This document shows positions 1 to 7,557 of a stretch of DNA of 14,104 nt, piece after piece. The notes under the pieces are model-generated. The model had not been told where the DNA came from. It ran no database searches and saw nothing but the letters and a program-made list of their open reading frames with translations. The stretch is taken from contig CASFUI010000018.1 of the NCBI GenBank assembly GCA_949297565.1, positions 1 to 14,104 of the forward strand. The letters run 5' to 3'. This DNA comes from an uncultured Eubacteriales bacterium. GTDB lineage: Bacteria; Bacillota; Clostridia; Lachnospirales; Lachnospiraceae. The first letter of the stretch is position 1; every line of letters starts with the position of its first letter. A program made the translations under genes and the position numbers.

Positions 1-1
1 A

Positions 2-1090
2 AGTTCGGGAGTACAGCAGGAGCTTACTGCTACCGTAGAAGCAGATGCCGCAATTACACAGCCTGACGGGACAGGAGCTGACAAAAAGCAGCAGGAGCCA
101 ACAGAGGTGTCGCTTGACACTGCGGAACTCGTCAATATATCAGATGAGATGCTTGAAAAGATTGTCAGTCAGGAGCTTGATGCGGCTGCTTCCGAGCAGG
201 AGTCAGAGCAGGACAGCGGTGTTGTGGGCGAGCTTGCCGAGGAGGAAAAGCCGCGCAGAATAAAACCGGAGCAGGTTAAGAAAGAGGAGCCTGTTGTAGA
301 TGATATTGAGCAGACGGTTGATGACAACAGAAAGTTAAGCGGAGACCTTGCGAAGATTTTCAGAAAGTACAGAGAGATGCCGGGGCTTGAGAGCCAGCTT
401 GTCGAATATTTTGATACACTCGACGAGGAGATGCGTCTTACGAATTCTTCACGAGGAAATATTCTTATTTCAGGAAATTCAAGCTCGGACAAGACTGATT
501 TGGCGAGAACTATTGTCAGGGCTGTCAATCATCTGTACCCTGACAATCCTAAAAAGATTGCGAAAACCACAGGTGACAGTATAAATCACAGAGGAATAAG
601 CAAGGCCATGAGTAAACTCAGAGGAACTGCGCTTATTGTTGAGGGAGCAGGCTGTATACATCCTAAGCGTATTTCGGAGATTATGGAGTGTCTTGAGCAG
701 GATACAGACAGAATGATTGTTATTTTTGAGGATTCAGATGCGGAGATGAATGTTCTGCTTAATTTTAATCCAGATTTGACGAAGAAGTTTAATCACAGAA
801 TTGTGCTTAAACAATATACGGTAAACGAGCTTGTTGAAATGGCCAGAAAGTTTGCCCGAAAGCGTCAGTATGAGGTTGATGATGACGCGCTGCTTGAATT
901 ATATTTAAAAATTGATAAGCTTCACAGTGTAACAGATAATATTCGTCTGGATGACATTAAGGAAATTATAAATAAAGCCATAGCGCATTCCGAAAAGCGA
1001 GCTTCTAGGAGATTTTTCGGCGGTATAAAGAAGAAACGCGGTGAAAACGGCGATATATTCTTCCTGTCAGAGGCTGATTTTAAAGACTGA
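2..1090 (+). CDS. C-terminal part of an acidic protein with a degenerate CbxX/SpoVK-like AAA+ domain (5' truncated by window edge)
   Basis: The reading frame is open from base 2 of the window, so the gene starts upstream; the in-frame GTG at 107 is probably internal and has no ribosome binding site. About 362 residues are visible. The first ~110 are low-complexity and rich in Glu, Gln and Asp. After that comes a AAA+-like domain whose order matches the CbxX/CfqX/SpoVK family: a P-loop position (473-496, GNSSSDKT), a Walker-B-like strand (629-646, ALIVEG), then the family block NPDLTKKFNHR (767-799) and a helical lid with YTVNELVEMARKFA. Three key positions are altered. The Gly before the P-loop Lys is Asp, the Walker B Asp-Glu is Glu-Gly, and the expected NPGLRSRF arginine is Lys. 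I infer a structural or regulatory AAA+ relative that may not hydrolyse ATP. The partner is unknown. It lies 27 bp before transketolase, probably in one transcript. Confidence 0.75.
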   Translation, partial: SSGVQQELTATVEADAAITQPDGTGADKKQQEPTEVSLDTAELVNISDEMLEKIVSQELDAAASEQESEQDSGVVGELAEEEKPRRIKPEQVKKEEPVVDDIEQTVDDNRKLSGDLAKIFRKYREMPGLESQLVEYFDTLDEEMRLTNSSRGNILISGNSSSDKTDLARTIVRAVNHLYPDNPKKIAKTTGDSINHRGISKAMSKLRGTALIVEGAGCIHPKRISEIMECLEQDTDRMIVIFEDSDAEMNVLLNFNPDLTKKFNHRIVLKQYTVNELVEMARKFARKRQYEVDDDALLELYLKIDKLHSVTDNIRLDDIKEIINKAIAHSEKRASRRFFGGIKKKRGENGDIFFLSEADFKD

Positions 1091-1117
1091 TAAAACTAAT
1101 TGAGTGGAGGAGAATAA

Positions 1118-3106
1118 ATGAGTAAAATTGAAGAAATGGCGGTAAACGCTATAAGAGTTTTGTCTGCTGATGCTATTCAGAAAGCGAAATCAGGACATCC
1201 CGGACTTCCTTTAGGTGCGGCTCCTGCCGCCTACGAACTTTGGAGCAGACATATGAAGCACAATCCTGCAAATCCTGAGTGGAAAAACAGGGACAGATTT
1301 GTTCTGTCAGGCGGGCATGGCTCTATGTTACTGTATTCGCTGCTGCATTTATTCGGCTACGGAAATCTTTCCATCGATGATATTAAGAATTTCAGACAGC
1401 TCGATTCGCTTACACCGGGGCATCCTGAGTACGGACATACTGTCGGTATAGAGGCTACAACAGGACCTTTGGGACAGGGTATGGCTATGGCGGTAGGAAT
1501 GGCTATGGCAGAGGCGCATCTTGCCGCAGTTTTCAATAAGGAAGGTTTCCCTGTTGTTGACCATTATACTTATGTTCTGGGAGGAGACGGCTGCATGATG
1601 GAGGGCATTTCATCGGAATGTTTTTCTCTTGCCGGTACGCTGGGACTTTCAAAGCTTATTGTACTCTACGATTCAAACAATATTTCAATAGAGGGAAGCA
1701 CAGATATAGCGTTTACAGAGGATGTCATGAAGCGTTTCGAGGCGTTTGGTTTCCAGACAATAGAGGTTAAGGACGGAAATGATTTGAACGCGATAGGCGC
1801 TGCGATTGAGGAGGCAAAGGCTGATAAGGAGAGACCTTCACTCATCAAAATTAACACTCTCATTGGTTTTGGCTGTCCCGCAAAGCAGGGGAAGGCAAGC
1901 GCTCACGGCGAGCCTCTGGGCGAGGAAAATGTTGCCGCGTTAAAAGAAAATATCGGCTGGCCTTGCAGCGGTGATTTTGAAGTGCCAGAAGAGGTTTATG
2001 ACCACTATAATGAGATTTCGAAGAAACTTGCTCAGGAAGAGGAAAACTGGAATAAGCTGTTTGACGAGTACTGCGAAAAGTATCCTGAGATGAAGCAAAA
2101 GTGGGATAATTATTATAACGGATATGATTTGTCTGAATTGTTCAGTTCAGATGAGTACTGGGCTAAGGCAGAAAAGCCTGAGGCGACCAGAAACACATCA
2201 GGTATACTGTTAAATCTTATAAAACAGCATATGCCTAATCTTGTTGGCGGCTCTGCCGACCTGGCGCCTTCAAACAAAACCAACATGAAGGATGCGGGTG
2301 ATTTTTCAAGGGATAATTATGCCGGCAGCAATTTTCACTTTGGCGTAAGAGAGCAGGCAATGACCGCTATTGTCAACGGTATAGCGCTTCACGGAGGTTT
2401 GAGACCTTTTGCCGCTACCTTCTTTGTGTTCAGTGATTACACCAAGCCGATGGCGAGACTTACATCTATTATGAAACTGCCTGTTATATTTGTGTTTACG
2501 CACGACAGCATCGGTGTTGGCGAGGACGGACCTACACACGAGCCTGTTGAGCAGTTGGCAGCATTCAGGTCTATGCCGAACTTTACAGTATTTCGCCCAT
2601 GTGACAGGGTTGAGACTGCCGCTGCGTGGGAGTATGCGATAGAGTCTGAGTCTACACCTACGGGACTTGTGCTAACAAGACAGAATCTTCCTCAGCTTGA
2701 GGGCTCATCAAAGGAGGCGCTCAAAGGAGGATATATCATTGACGACAGCAATAAGGCGGAGCCTGACGCTATTATCATTGCCAGCGGCTCTGAGGTTTCC
2801 CTTGCCATCGAGGCTAAAAAGCAGCTTGCCGGCGAGGGAGTAGACGTGCGTGTCGTAAGCATGCCGAGCATGGAGGTGTTTGAGGAGCAGACTGAGGATT
2901 ACAGAAATTCAGTTCTTCCTTTGAGCTGCCGCAAGAGAGTGGCGGTTGAGGCTCTTTCAGATTTCGGCTGGTACAGATATGTCGGTCTTGACGGAAAGGT
3001 TGTTTCAATGAAGGGCTTCGGAGCTTCAGGCCCGGCCGAGCAGCTTTTTGAGAAGTTCGGTTTTACTCCTGAAAATGTAGCAGAGGCTGTCAGAAGCATA
3101 CTCTGA
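1118..3106 (+). CDS. tkt: Transketolase
   Basis: Thiamine-diphosphate enzyme of the non-oxidative pentose phosphate pathway that moves two-carbon ketol units between sugar phosphates in the cytoplasm. The 662-residue length is normal for a full-size bacterial transketolase. Visible motifs are GHPG at residues 26-29 (substrate/ThDP His27), [12 protein letters not shown] at 116-127, and the ThDP/metal motif GDG (156-158) with Asn187. The catalytic glutamate lies in FGVREQAM (Glu412). The second-domain stretch [16 protein letters not shown] (461-476) carries His462 and His474. The ATG at 1118 has a GGAGG-type site at 1106-1112. It follows the AAA+-like gene with a 27-bp gap and no terminator between, so co-transcription is likely. 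No convincing hairpin terminator follows it; the next gene has its own promoter. Confidence 0.97.
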   Translation: MSKIEEMAVNAIRVLSADAIQKAKSGHPGLPLGAAPAAYELWSRHMKHNPANPEWKNRDRFVLSGGHGSMLLYSLLHLFGYGNLSIDDIKNFRQLDSLTPGHPEYGHTVGIEATTGPLGQGMAMAVGMAMAEAHLAAVFNKEGFPVVDHYTYVLGGDGCMMEGISSECFSLAGTLGLSKLIVLYDSNNISIEGSTDIAFTEDVMKRFEAFGFQTIEVKDGNDLNAIGAAIEEAKADKERPSLIKINTLIGFGCPAKQGKASAHGEPLGEENVAALKENIGWPCSGDFEVPEEVYDHYNEISKKLAQEEENWNKLFDEYCEKYPEMKQKWDNYYNGYDLSELFSSDEYWAKAEKPEATRNTSGILLNLIKQHMPNLVGGSADLAPSNKTNMKDAGDFSRDNYAGSNFHFGVREQAMTAIVNGIALHGGLRPFAATFFVFSDYTKPMARLTSIMKLPVIFVFTHDSIGVGEDGPTHEPVEQLAAFRSMPNFTVFRPCDRVETAAAWEYAIESESTPTGLVLTRQNLPQLEGSSKEALKGGYIIDDSNKAEPDAIIIASGSEVSLAIEAKKQLAGEGVDVRVVSMPSMEVFEEQTEDYRNSVLPLSCRKRVAVEALSDFGWYRYVGLDGKVVSMKGFGASGPAEQLFEKFGFTPENVAEAVRSIL

Positions 3107-3133
3107 AAATAAAAAATTGTCATGTTTTTCGGC

Positions 3134-3162
3134 TTGCAATATTATACCAATAGAGATATAAT
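3134..3162 (+). promoter_or_regulatory. Sigma-A-type promoter of the Fe-ADH gene
   Basis: A -35 box TTGCAA (3134-3139) and a perfect -10 box TATAAT (3157-3162) are separated by exactly 17 bp. Transcription would start near 3169, giving a leader of about 60 nt before the ATG at 3229, which has GGAGG at 3215-3219. The leader shows no strong hairpin. This is the best-formed promoter in the window and suggests strong vegetative expression. Confidence 0.8.
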
Positions 3163-3228
3163 GAAAATACAGATTGTCAGTAATTTAACAATCCATGAAT
3201 TTTATTAAGATTTTGGAGGTATTTTATT

Positions 3229-4440
3229 ATGACACGATTTACTTTACCAAGAGATTTGTATCATGGAAAGGGATCATTGGAGGCGCTTAAAACATTAAAG
3301 GGTAAAAAAGCCATTATCTGTGTGGGCGGCGGTTCAATGAAGCGTTTTGGATTTCTTCAGAAAGCAGAGGAATATCTGAAGGAAGCCGGAATGGAGGTTA
3401 AGCTGTTTGAGGGAATCGAGTCAGACCCTTCTGTTGAGACGGTTATGAAGGGTGCCGAAGTTATGAGCGAGTTTGAGCCTGACTGGATTGTTGCAATCGG
3501 CGGCGGCTCACCTATCGATGCAGCTAAGGCAATGTGGATAAAATATGAATATCCTGACACGACATTTGAGGATATGTGTAAGGTGTTCGGACTGCCTAAG
3601 CTGAGGACAAAAGCTCATTTCTGTGCAGTGTCATCTACATCCGGAACGGCAACAGAGGTTACGGCGTTTTCTATTATAACAGATTATCATAAGGGTATTA
3701 AGTATCCTATAGCCGATTTTGAGATTACGCCTGATGTTGCTATCGTTGACCCTGAGCTTGCAGAGACAATGCCTCCTAAGCTCGTTGCACATACCGGTAT
3801 GGATGCAATGACGCACGGCATTGAGGCTTATGTATCTACTGCAAACAGCGATTATACGGATCCTCTCGCGCTTCATGCTATCATGATGATTAGAGATAAT
3901 CTTGTAAAGTCTTATAACGGAGATATGGAGGCAAGAGACGCTATGCACAACGCTCAGTGTCTTGCAGGTATGGCATTTTCAAACGCGCTGCTTGGCATTG
4001 TACACTCAATGGCACACAAGACAGGTGCTGCGTTTGAGAACGGACATATAATTCACGGCGCTGCTAATGCAATGTATCTTCCTAAGGTTATCCGCTTTAA
4101 CTCAAAGGATGAGACAGCCGCAAAGAGATATGCATACATAGCTGACTTCCTTAAGCTCGGAGGCAATACAACAGAGGAGAAGGTTGATAATCTTATTGCC
4201 ATGCTTCGCAAGATGAATGATGACCTGAACATTCCTCAGTGCATAAAGAATTACGGAGAGGGCGGACTTCCTGCTGAAACTGGAATTGTTCCTGAGGATG
4301 AGTTCTTAAAGAAGCTTCCTGATATTGCAGCCAACGCTCTTCTTGACGCATGTACAGGTTCAAATCCACGTCAGCCAAGCCAGGAGGAAATGGAAAAGCT
4401 TCTTAAGTGCTGCTATTACGACACAGAGGTTGACTTCTAA
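3229..4440 (+). CDS. Iron-containing alcohol dehydrogenase, clostridial butanol-dehydrogenase type
   Basis: Group III (Fe-dependent) alcohol dehydrogenase that reduces aldehydes to alcohols with NAD(P)H during fermentation in the cytoplasm. The 403-residue protein strongly resembles the clostridial Adh/butanol dehydrogenase group from its start (RFTLPRDLYHGKGSLE) to its end (ACTGSNPRQ and YYDTEVDF). The nucleotide loop GGGSPIDAAKAM is at residues 91-102. The metal ligands expected for the family are present: Asp192 and His196 in GMDAMTH, His259 in GIVHSMAH, and His276 in HIIHGAANA. GGAGG at 3215-3219 supports the ATG at 3229. The gene has its own promoter and terminator, so it is probably monocistronic. 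Substrate chain length and NADH versus NADPH preference cannot be read from the sequence, so I give no gene symbol. Confidence 0.95.
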   Translation: MTRFTLPRDLYHGKGSLEALKTLKGKKAIICVGGGSMKRFGFLQKAEEYLKEAGMEVKLFEGIESDPSVETVMKGAEVMSEFEPDWIVAIGGGSPIDAAKAMWIKYEYPDTTFEDMCKVFGLPKLRTKAHFCAVSSTSGTATEVTAFSIITDYHKGIKYPIADFEITPDVAIVDPELAETMPPKLVAHTGMDAMTHGIEAYVSTANSDYTDPLALHAIMMIRDNLVKSYNGDMEARDAMHNAQCLAGMAFSNALLGIVHSMAHKTGAAFENGHIIHGAANAMYLPKVIRFNSKDETAAKRYAYIADFLKLGGNTTEEKVDNLIAMLRKMNDDLNIPQCIKNYGEGGLPAETGIVPEDEFLKKLPDIAANALLDACTGSNPRQPSQEEMEKLLKCCYYDTEVDF

Positions 4441-4525
4441 ATTTATACGCTGCTTCTGATGATTTTGTAGCATGCTGTACTGATAAATAATTATAATATA
4501 GTGATACGGCGGTTTCATGCCGCAT

Positions 4526-4599
4526 GGCAGGGCGCGCAGACAGTCTGACTGACATAATAATTTTTATGTCGATCAGGCTGATGTGTGCCCTGTCTTTTT
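4526..4599 (+). terminator. Long rho-independent terminator after the Fe-ADH gene
   Basis: A long, imperfect hairpin is followed by five T residues (4595-4599). The top is a perfect 7-bp stem, GACATAA (4551-4557) with TTATGTC (4564-4570). The base is a roughly 12-bp stem, 4526-4537 with 4583-4594, including GGGC/GCCC and some G-U pairs. Between them is a stem (4541-4550 with 4571-4580) containing one mismatch. No A tract precedes the left arm, so it should work only for + strand transcripts. The rest of the 271-bp gap (4441-4525) holds only an AT-rich stretch and a 4-bp hairpin near 4510. Confidence 0.85.
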
Positions 4600-4607
4600 G
4601 TATTTCG

Positions 4608-4637
4608 TTGAAAGCAGGTCAGGGGCTGTGATAGAAT
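4608..4637 (+). promoter_or_regulatory. Candidate sigma-A promoter of the sigma-factor operon
   Basis: TTGAAA (4608-4613) and TAGAAT (4632-4637) are separated by 18 bp, each one or two bases from consensus. The site lies directly after the upstream terminator and about 75 bp before the sigma-factor ATG. The predicted start near 4644 would place the inverted repeat at 4657-4680 inside the early transcribed region. Confidence 0.55.
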
Positions 4638-4656
4638 ATCAATATAAAAATGAAAA

Positions 4657-4680
4657 AATAAAACAAAATGCGGTTTTATT
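4657..4680 (+). promoter_or_regulatory. 8+8 bp inverted repeat upstream of the sigma factor (operator or leader hairpin candidate)
   Basis: AATAAAAC (4657-4664) and GTTTTATT (4673-4680) are perfect inverted repeats separated by eight bases. The dyad is downstream of the candidate vegetative promoter and about 30 bp before the ATG. It could be an operator or a weak leader hairpin. The left arm also ends in AAAAC 17 bp before CGTA (4682-4685), loosely like an ECF promoter (AAC near -35, CGT near -10), so it may overlap an autoregulatory start. The pattern is seen; the role is inferred. Confidence 0.4.
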
Positions 4681-4711
4681 ACGTATAGGGTATAAAGAGA
4701 GGGAGGCATAG

Positions 4712-5323
4712 ATGGACACCACCGGAGAACTGCATTCTAAAAAATTTTCCGCCAGACAGTTGGTAGCGCGAGTGTTTGAGACGGACCAATACCTTATCCG
4801 TCAGATTCTGGAGCAGGATGACAAGGAAGCGGCGAGCGTCCTTATTGAGAGGTATTATAAAACGGTTTATCGAGAGATATATATAAAGACGTCCGACGAG
4901 GAGCTCTCGTTAGACCTTACGCAGGAGACATTTATCGCTGTGCTTCGTGCGCTTCCCCAGTTTGATGATAAAAAAGCGTCGTTTAAGACGTGGATTACAA
5001 GGATAGCCCAGAATAAGGTTATTGATTACAGGAGAAGCAGACAGAATCATGAAGCTCTTATGACAGATGTGCTTGAGGGGTATGACAGGGCTGCAAATGA
5101 TAATATTGAGGAGAATGTCCTTAACCGCATTGCAAATGAAAAGGTGAAATCAATTCTTGAAACACAGGATAAAGAGCTGCAGACAATATTTATTATGAAG
5201 GCACAGGAGGGATATACATTTTCGGAAATTTCCCAAAAAACAGGAATAAGTGTCGGCACGGCTAAGAACAGGTACTATAAGTTTGTCAAAGAAGTCAGAA
5301 AGGAGATGCACGAATATGAGTAA
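4712..5323 (+). CDS. ECF-type RNA polymerase sigma factor
   Basis: Alternative sigma-70 family factor that directs RNA polymerase to stress promoters. The 203 residues comprise a ~25-residue N-terminal extension, region 2 at about 40-110 (core block DLTQETFIAVLRALPQFD at 68-85, then SFKTWITRIAQNKVIDYRR), and region 4 at about 146-200. The helix-turn-helix is within YTFSEISQKTGISVGTAKNR (169-187). There is no region 3, as is usual for ECF factors. GGGAGG at 4701-4706 supports the ATG at 4712. Its end overlaps the next gene, an RsiV-like anti-sigma factor, by 8 bp, the usual coupling of a sigma factor with its inhibitor. A SigV-like lysozyme or envelope-stress factor is a reasonable guess because of that partner, but the sequence alone does not prove it. 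Confidence 0.93.
   Translation: MDTTGELHSKKFSARQLVARVFETDQYLIRQILEQDDKEAASVLIERYYKTVYREIYIKTSDEELSLDLTQETFIAVLRALPQFDDKKASFKTWITRIAQNKVIDYRRSRQNHEALMTDVLEGYDRAANDNIEENVLNRIANEKVKSILETQDKELQTIFIMKAQEGYTFSEISQKTGISVGTAKNRYYKFVKEVRKEMHEYE
5301..5305 (+). promoter_or_regulatory. Ribosome binding site fixing the anti-sigma start at 5316
   Basis: AGGAG lies 10 bp before the ATG at 5316, inside the end of the sigma-factor gene. An upstream in-frame ATG at 5250 has no such site and would add 22 residues encoded in the sigma region 4 DNA, so 5316 is preferred. Confidence 0.7.
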
Positions 5324-6422
5324 AGTGAAATATCCTGACAAAAAAGAGATTCAAAGACAGATTTGTACAATTATAGACCGTTCCCGGATTTTTGACGAAA
5401 AAGATGACAGTCAGACCTTCACGGAGGTAAAACCTGTAAACAGAAAGAATTCATATTCAAGAGCGTTTTTTGCTGTGGTAAAGACCACGGCTTCTGCGGC
5501 GGCAGTGGTCCTGGCAGTCTTTTTTGCAAGGGGATTTATAAAGTCAGGCTCAATTATAGGGCAGCAGGCGATGAATACCGGCGCGAACAGGCTTGTCTAT
5601 GAACAGTTACATGAAAGCGTCAGTGACAACACAGTTTCAGACAGTGCGGATATGGATTTGTCGGTAGAGGGAAGTTCAGGCAGCCGCGAGCAGGTTGTAA
5701 ATGAAGCCGTTACTGTAAAATATGACAAATATAGCAGGACAGTCATGGCTGAAGGGAATAATACGGAGCTTGCACATATTAACGGAAGCTATCCGCTGGT
5801 ATATTCTGACGGGGAAATACTTGAGTATATAAGGAGCAGCTATGAGCTTGAGACCGAGCAGATTTATCTGGATGTGTGCAAAAGGTACAGAAATTATTAT
5901 AATGAGACCGGGAATAAAAGCGGTGATGCGGTTGTAAGTTTTAACTCAGTTTATTCTGGCTGCGAGTATCTGAGCGACAATGTCATATCGTTTTACAGCA
6001 ATTATAATGAGAACTATTATAATGATGACATCAGTATTTCAACGGTGAGAACTTACGGTGCAAATTTTGATACAGATGAGGACAGAAAGCTGTCGTACAG
6101 TGATTTATTTGTCAATTATGACACAGCTATGCAGTGTATAGCACAGTCTGTATATAATGAGATGAAGCTTAAATCGTTCACGGGCAGTGTGAGAGAGGAC
6201 TATCTGAAACAGGAAAATGTTGCCGCACGAATTGAGCAGGACAATAACTTTTATTTTACTTCTAACGGTATTGTGGTGTGCTGCAATGATTATTTGAAAT
6301 CAGAGGAATTGGAAAACGGACCTATGCAGAGCGCTGAGGCAGTAAGCAGCGTTTTAATTCCGTTTTTTGAACTCAGGGATAACGGGGTTATATTTAACAC
6401 GGATTATATTAATTTTAATTAA
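5316..6422 (+). CDS. RsiV-like membrane anti-sigma factor (DUF3298-type extracytoplasmic domain)
   Basis: Predicted inhibitor of the preceding sigma factor. The 368-residue protein has a ~48-residue charged cytoplasmic N-terminus and one membrane helix (about 50-72, AFFAVVKTTASAAAVVLAVF). A Ser/Asn-rich linker follows, then a large outside domain. Residues ~225-353 match the DUF3298/RsiV layout: SDNVISFYS, then NFDTDEDRKLSYSDLF, then NFYFTSNGIVV and IPFFEL. The preceding INGSYPLV region resembles the companion DUF4163 segment. In Bacillus subtilis, RsiV holds SigV at the membrane, and binding of lysozyme to its outer domain triggers proteolysis. By analogy this pair may sense lysozyme or another envelope attack, but the GGAHG motif common in DUF3298 is not evident, so the signal is unknown. 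It overlaps the sigma gene by 8 bp and is 46 bp before moxR. Confidence 0.8.
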   Translation: MSKVKYPDKKEIQRQICTIIDRSRIFDEKDDSQTFTEVKPVNRKNSYSRAFFAVVKTTASAAAVVLAVFFARGFIKSGSIIGQQAMNTGANRLVYEQLHESVSDNTVSDSADMDLSVEGSSGSREQVVNEAVTVKYDKYSRTVMAEGNNTELAHINGSYPLVYSDGEILEYIRSSYELETEQIYLDVCKRYRNYYNETGNKSGDAVVSFNSVYSGCEYLSDNVISFYSNYNENYYNDDISISTVRTYGANFDTDEDRKLSYSDLFVNYDTAMQCIAQSVYNEMKLKSFTGSVREDYLKQENVAARIEQDNNFYFTSNGIVVCCNDYLKSEELENGPMQSAEAVSSVLIPFFELRDNGVIFNTDYINFN

Positions 6423-6468
6423 ATAATTTATAATGTGAAACCTGTGGATAATAAAAAGAGGAAGGCAT

Positions 6469-7437
6469 ATGAAAGAAAACACATATTATTTGAATATGGC
6501 AAAAAGAGTGTTGGTTGAGGTAAAAAAGAGCGTTGTCGGTAAAGATGAGATAATATGCAAGATTATGATGGCGCTTTTGGCAAGAGGACATGTTCTCATA
6601 GAGGATATTCCGGGTGTGGGCAAGACTACAATGGCGCTTGCGTTTGCGAAAGCGCTTGGTCTGGAATGCAACAGGGTGCAGTTTACTCCCGATGTAATGC
6701 CGTCGGATATAGTAGGCTTTAATATGTATAATCGTGAAAAAAACGTATTTGAATATAAATCAGGAGCGGCGCATTGCAATATTTTTCTTGCTGATGAGAT
6801 AAACAGGACATCACCGAAAACTCAGTCGGCGCTTCTTCAGGTTATGGAGGAGGGGCGTGTCAGTGTTGACGGCGTCACTATGAAGCTTCCTGACCCGTTT
6901 ATGGTAATTGCCACACAGAATCCGTTCGGCTCCGTGGGGACTCAGAAGCTTCCGGAATCACAGCTTGACAGATTTATGATAAGAATAACAATGGGTTATC
7001 CCTCAATAGAGGATGAGGTCAGTATTATGAAGGGAAAGGCTCAGGTGGCTCCTAACACTATTGCCTCGGAAAAGGTAATTGACGAGGAGGATTTTATTGC
7101 AATAAGGGAGCTCGTTGATAATATTTATGTAGATGACAGCGTTTATGAGTATGTCGCAAAGCTTGCGGACAGGACAAGAAGGTCGCCTGATATTCTTCAG
7201 GGAATAAGTCCGAGAGGAAGTATTGCTGTAATAAATATGTCCAGGGCAGAGGCGTTTTTAAGAGGCCGGGAGTATGTGCTTCCGTCTGATGTGCAGTTTG
7301 TTTTAAATGACACAATGGCGCACAGAATTATTTTAAATAAAAGCCTTAAACGCGGACATATAACAGAGGAAAGCGTTATAGAAGAGATTTGTAAAAGTGT
7401 TGAAGTTCCGAAAATCGGTGTGAGAGGAATATTGTGA
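6469..7437 (+). CDS. MoxR-family AAA+ ATPase
   Basis: Cytoplasmic AAA+ ATPase of the MoxR group; members act as chaperone-like partners of DUF58 and VWA proteins encoded next to them. The 322-residue length is typical. All ATPase motifs are intact: Walker A PGVGKTT (residues 48-54), Walker B IFLADE (105-110), MoxR block QSALLQVMEEGRVSVDG (119-135), sensor 1 ATQNP (148-152), arginine finger in LPESQLDRF (Arg168) and lid motif ISPRGSIAVINMSRA. The ATG at 6469 follows AGGAAGG at 6459-6465. The 46-bp gap after the anti-sigma gene has no terminator, so read-through from the sigma operon is likely. The stop codon (7435-7437) lies inside a 14-bp direct repeat and in the left arm of a hairpin, marking the edge of the inserted-looking block that follows. 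Confidence 0.95.
   Translation: MKENTYYLNMAKRVLVEVKKSVVGKDEIICKIMMALLARGHVLIEDIPGVGKTTMALAFAKALGLECNRVQFTPDVMPSDIVGFNMYNREKNVFEYKSGAAHCNIFLADEINRTSPKTQSALLQVMEEGRVSVDGVTMKLPDPFMVIATQNPFGSVGTQKLPESQLDRFMIRITMGYPSIEDEVSIMKGKAQVAPNTIASEKVIDEEDFIAIRELVDNIYVDDSVYEYVAKLADRTRRSPDILQGISPRGSIAVINMSRAEAFLRGREYVLPSDVQFVLNDTMAHRIILNKSLKRGHITEESVIEEICKSVEVPKIGVRGIL
7424..7437 (+). repeat. Left copy of 14-bp direct repeat flanking the hairpin block
   Basis: GAGGAATATTGTGA, identical to 7558-7571, with the flanking bases differing on both sides. This copy encodes the last residues and the TGA stop of MoxR. It looks like one half of a target duplication. Confidence 0.85.
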
Positions 7438-7557
7438 AAAATAAGCCTGATAGCTTATTTTTCACAAATCTATTTGTGACGGAGCGCCACAAATAAGCTG
7501 TGATGGCAGACGCAAATCTGATATTTGCGTCGCCTGTCGCGTGAAACGCTCCAGAAT
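7438..7557 (+). repeat. Hairpin-rich 120-bp block between 14-bp direct repeats (candidate palindromic/MITE-like insertion)
   Basis: Nearly the whole block folds. Stem 1 is a perfect 13 bp, 7434-7446 with 7453-7465, loop CTGATA. Stem 2 is CACAAAT/ATTTGTG (7463-7469, 7472-7478). Stem 3 is GACGCAAAT/ATTTGCGTC (7509-7517, 7523-7531), again with CTGATA at its apex (7518-7523). GGAGCG (7481-7486) can close over the later part with CGCTCC (7547-7552), or GCGT/ACGC (7539-7542, 7546-7549) can form instead. A second CACAAAT (7488-7494) can compete for ATTTGTG. There is no long open frame on its own and no obvious terminal inverted repeat. It resembles non-autonomous intergenic hairpin repeats. That it is mobile is inferred from the flanking duplication. 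Confidence 0.6.

Noticed and set aside
107..109. GTG at 107 as the start of the first gene
   Set aside because: The same frame stays open to the window edge, there is no ribosome binding site before it, and a AAA+ protein with such an acidic lead-in is likely longer.
3107..3133. A terminator after transketolase
   Set aside because: Only a short A/T dyad is present (AAAAA and TTTTT), with no GC-containing stem; termination cannot be supported from sequence.
4515..4709. A 64-codon minus-strand open frame in the gap before the sigma factor
   Set aside because: It runs through the antisense of the terminator and promoter region, has no ribosome binding site, and its composition follows the AT-rich DNA; no family resemblance.
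5250..5252. ATG at 5250 as the start of the anti-sigma gene
   Set aside because: The extra residues would come from the antiparallel-constrained region-4 coding DNA of the sigma gene. AGGAG is placed correctly for ATG 5316.
6429..6440. TATAAT and TGAAAC just before moxR as a separate promoter (vegetative or ECF type)
   Set aside because: There is no -35 box at the right distance for TATAAT and no CGTC/CGTA at the right distance after TGAAAC; read-through from the sigma operon is simpler.
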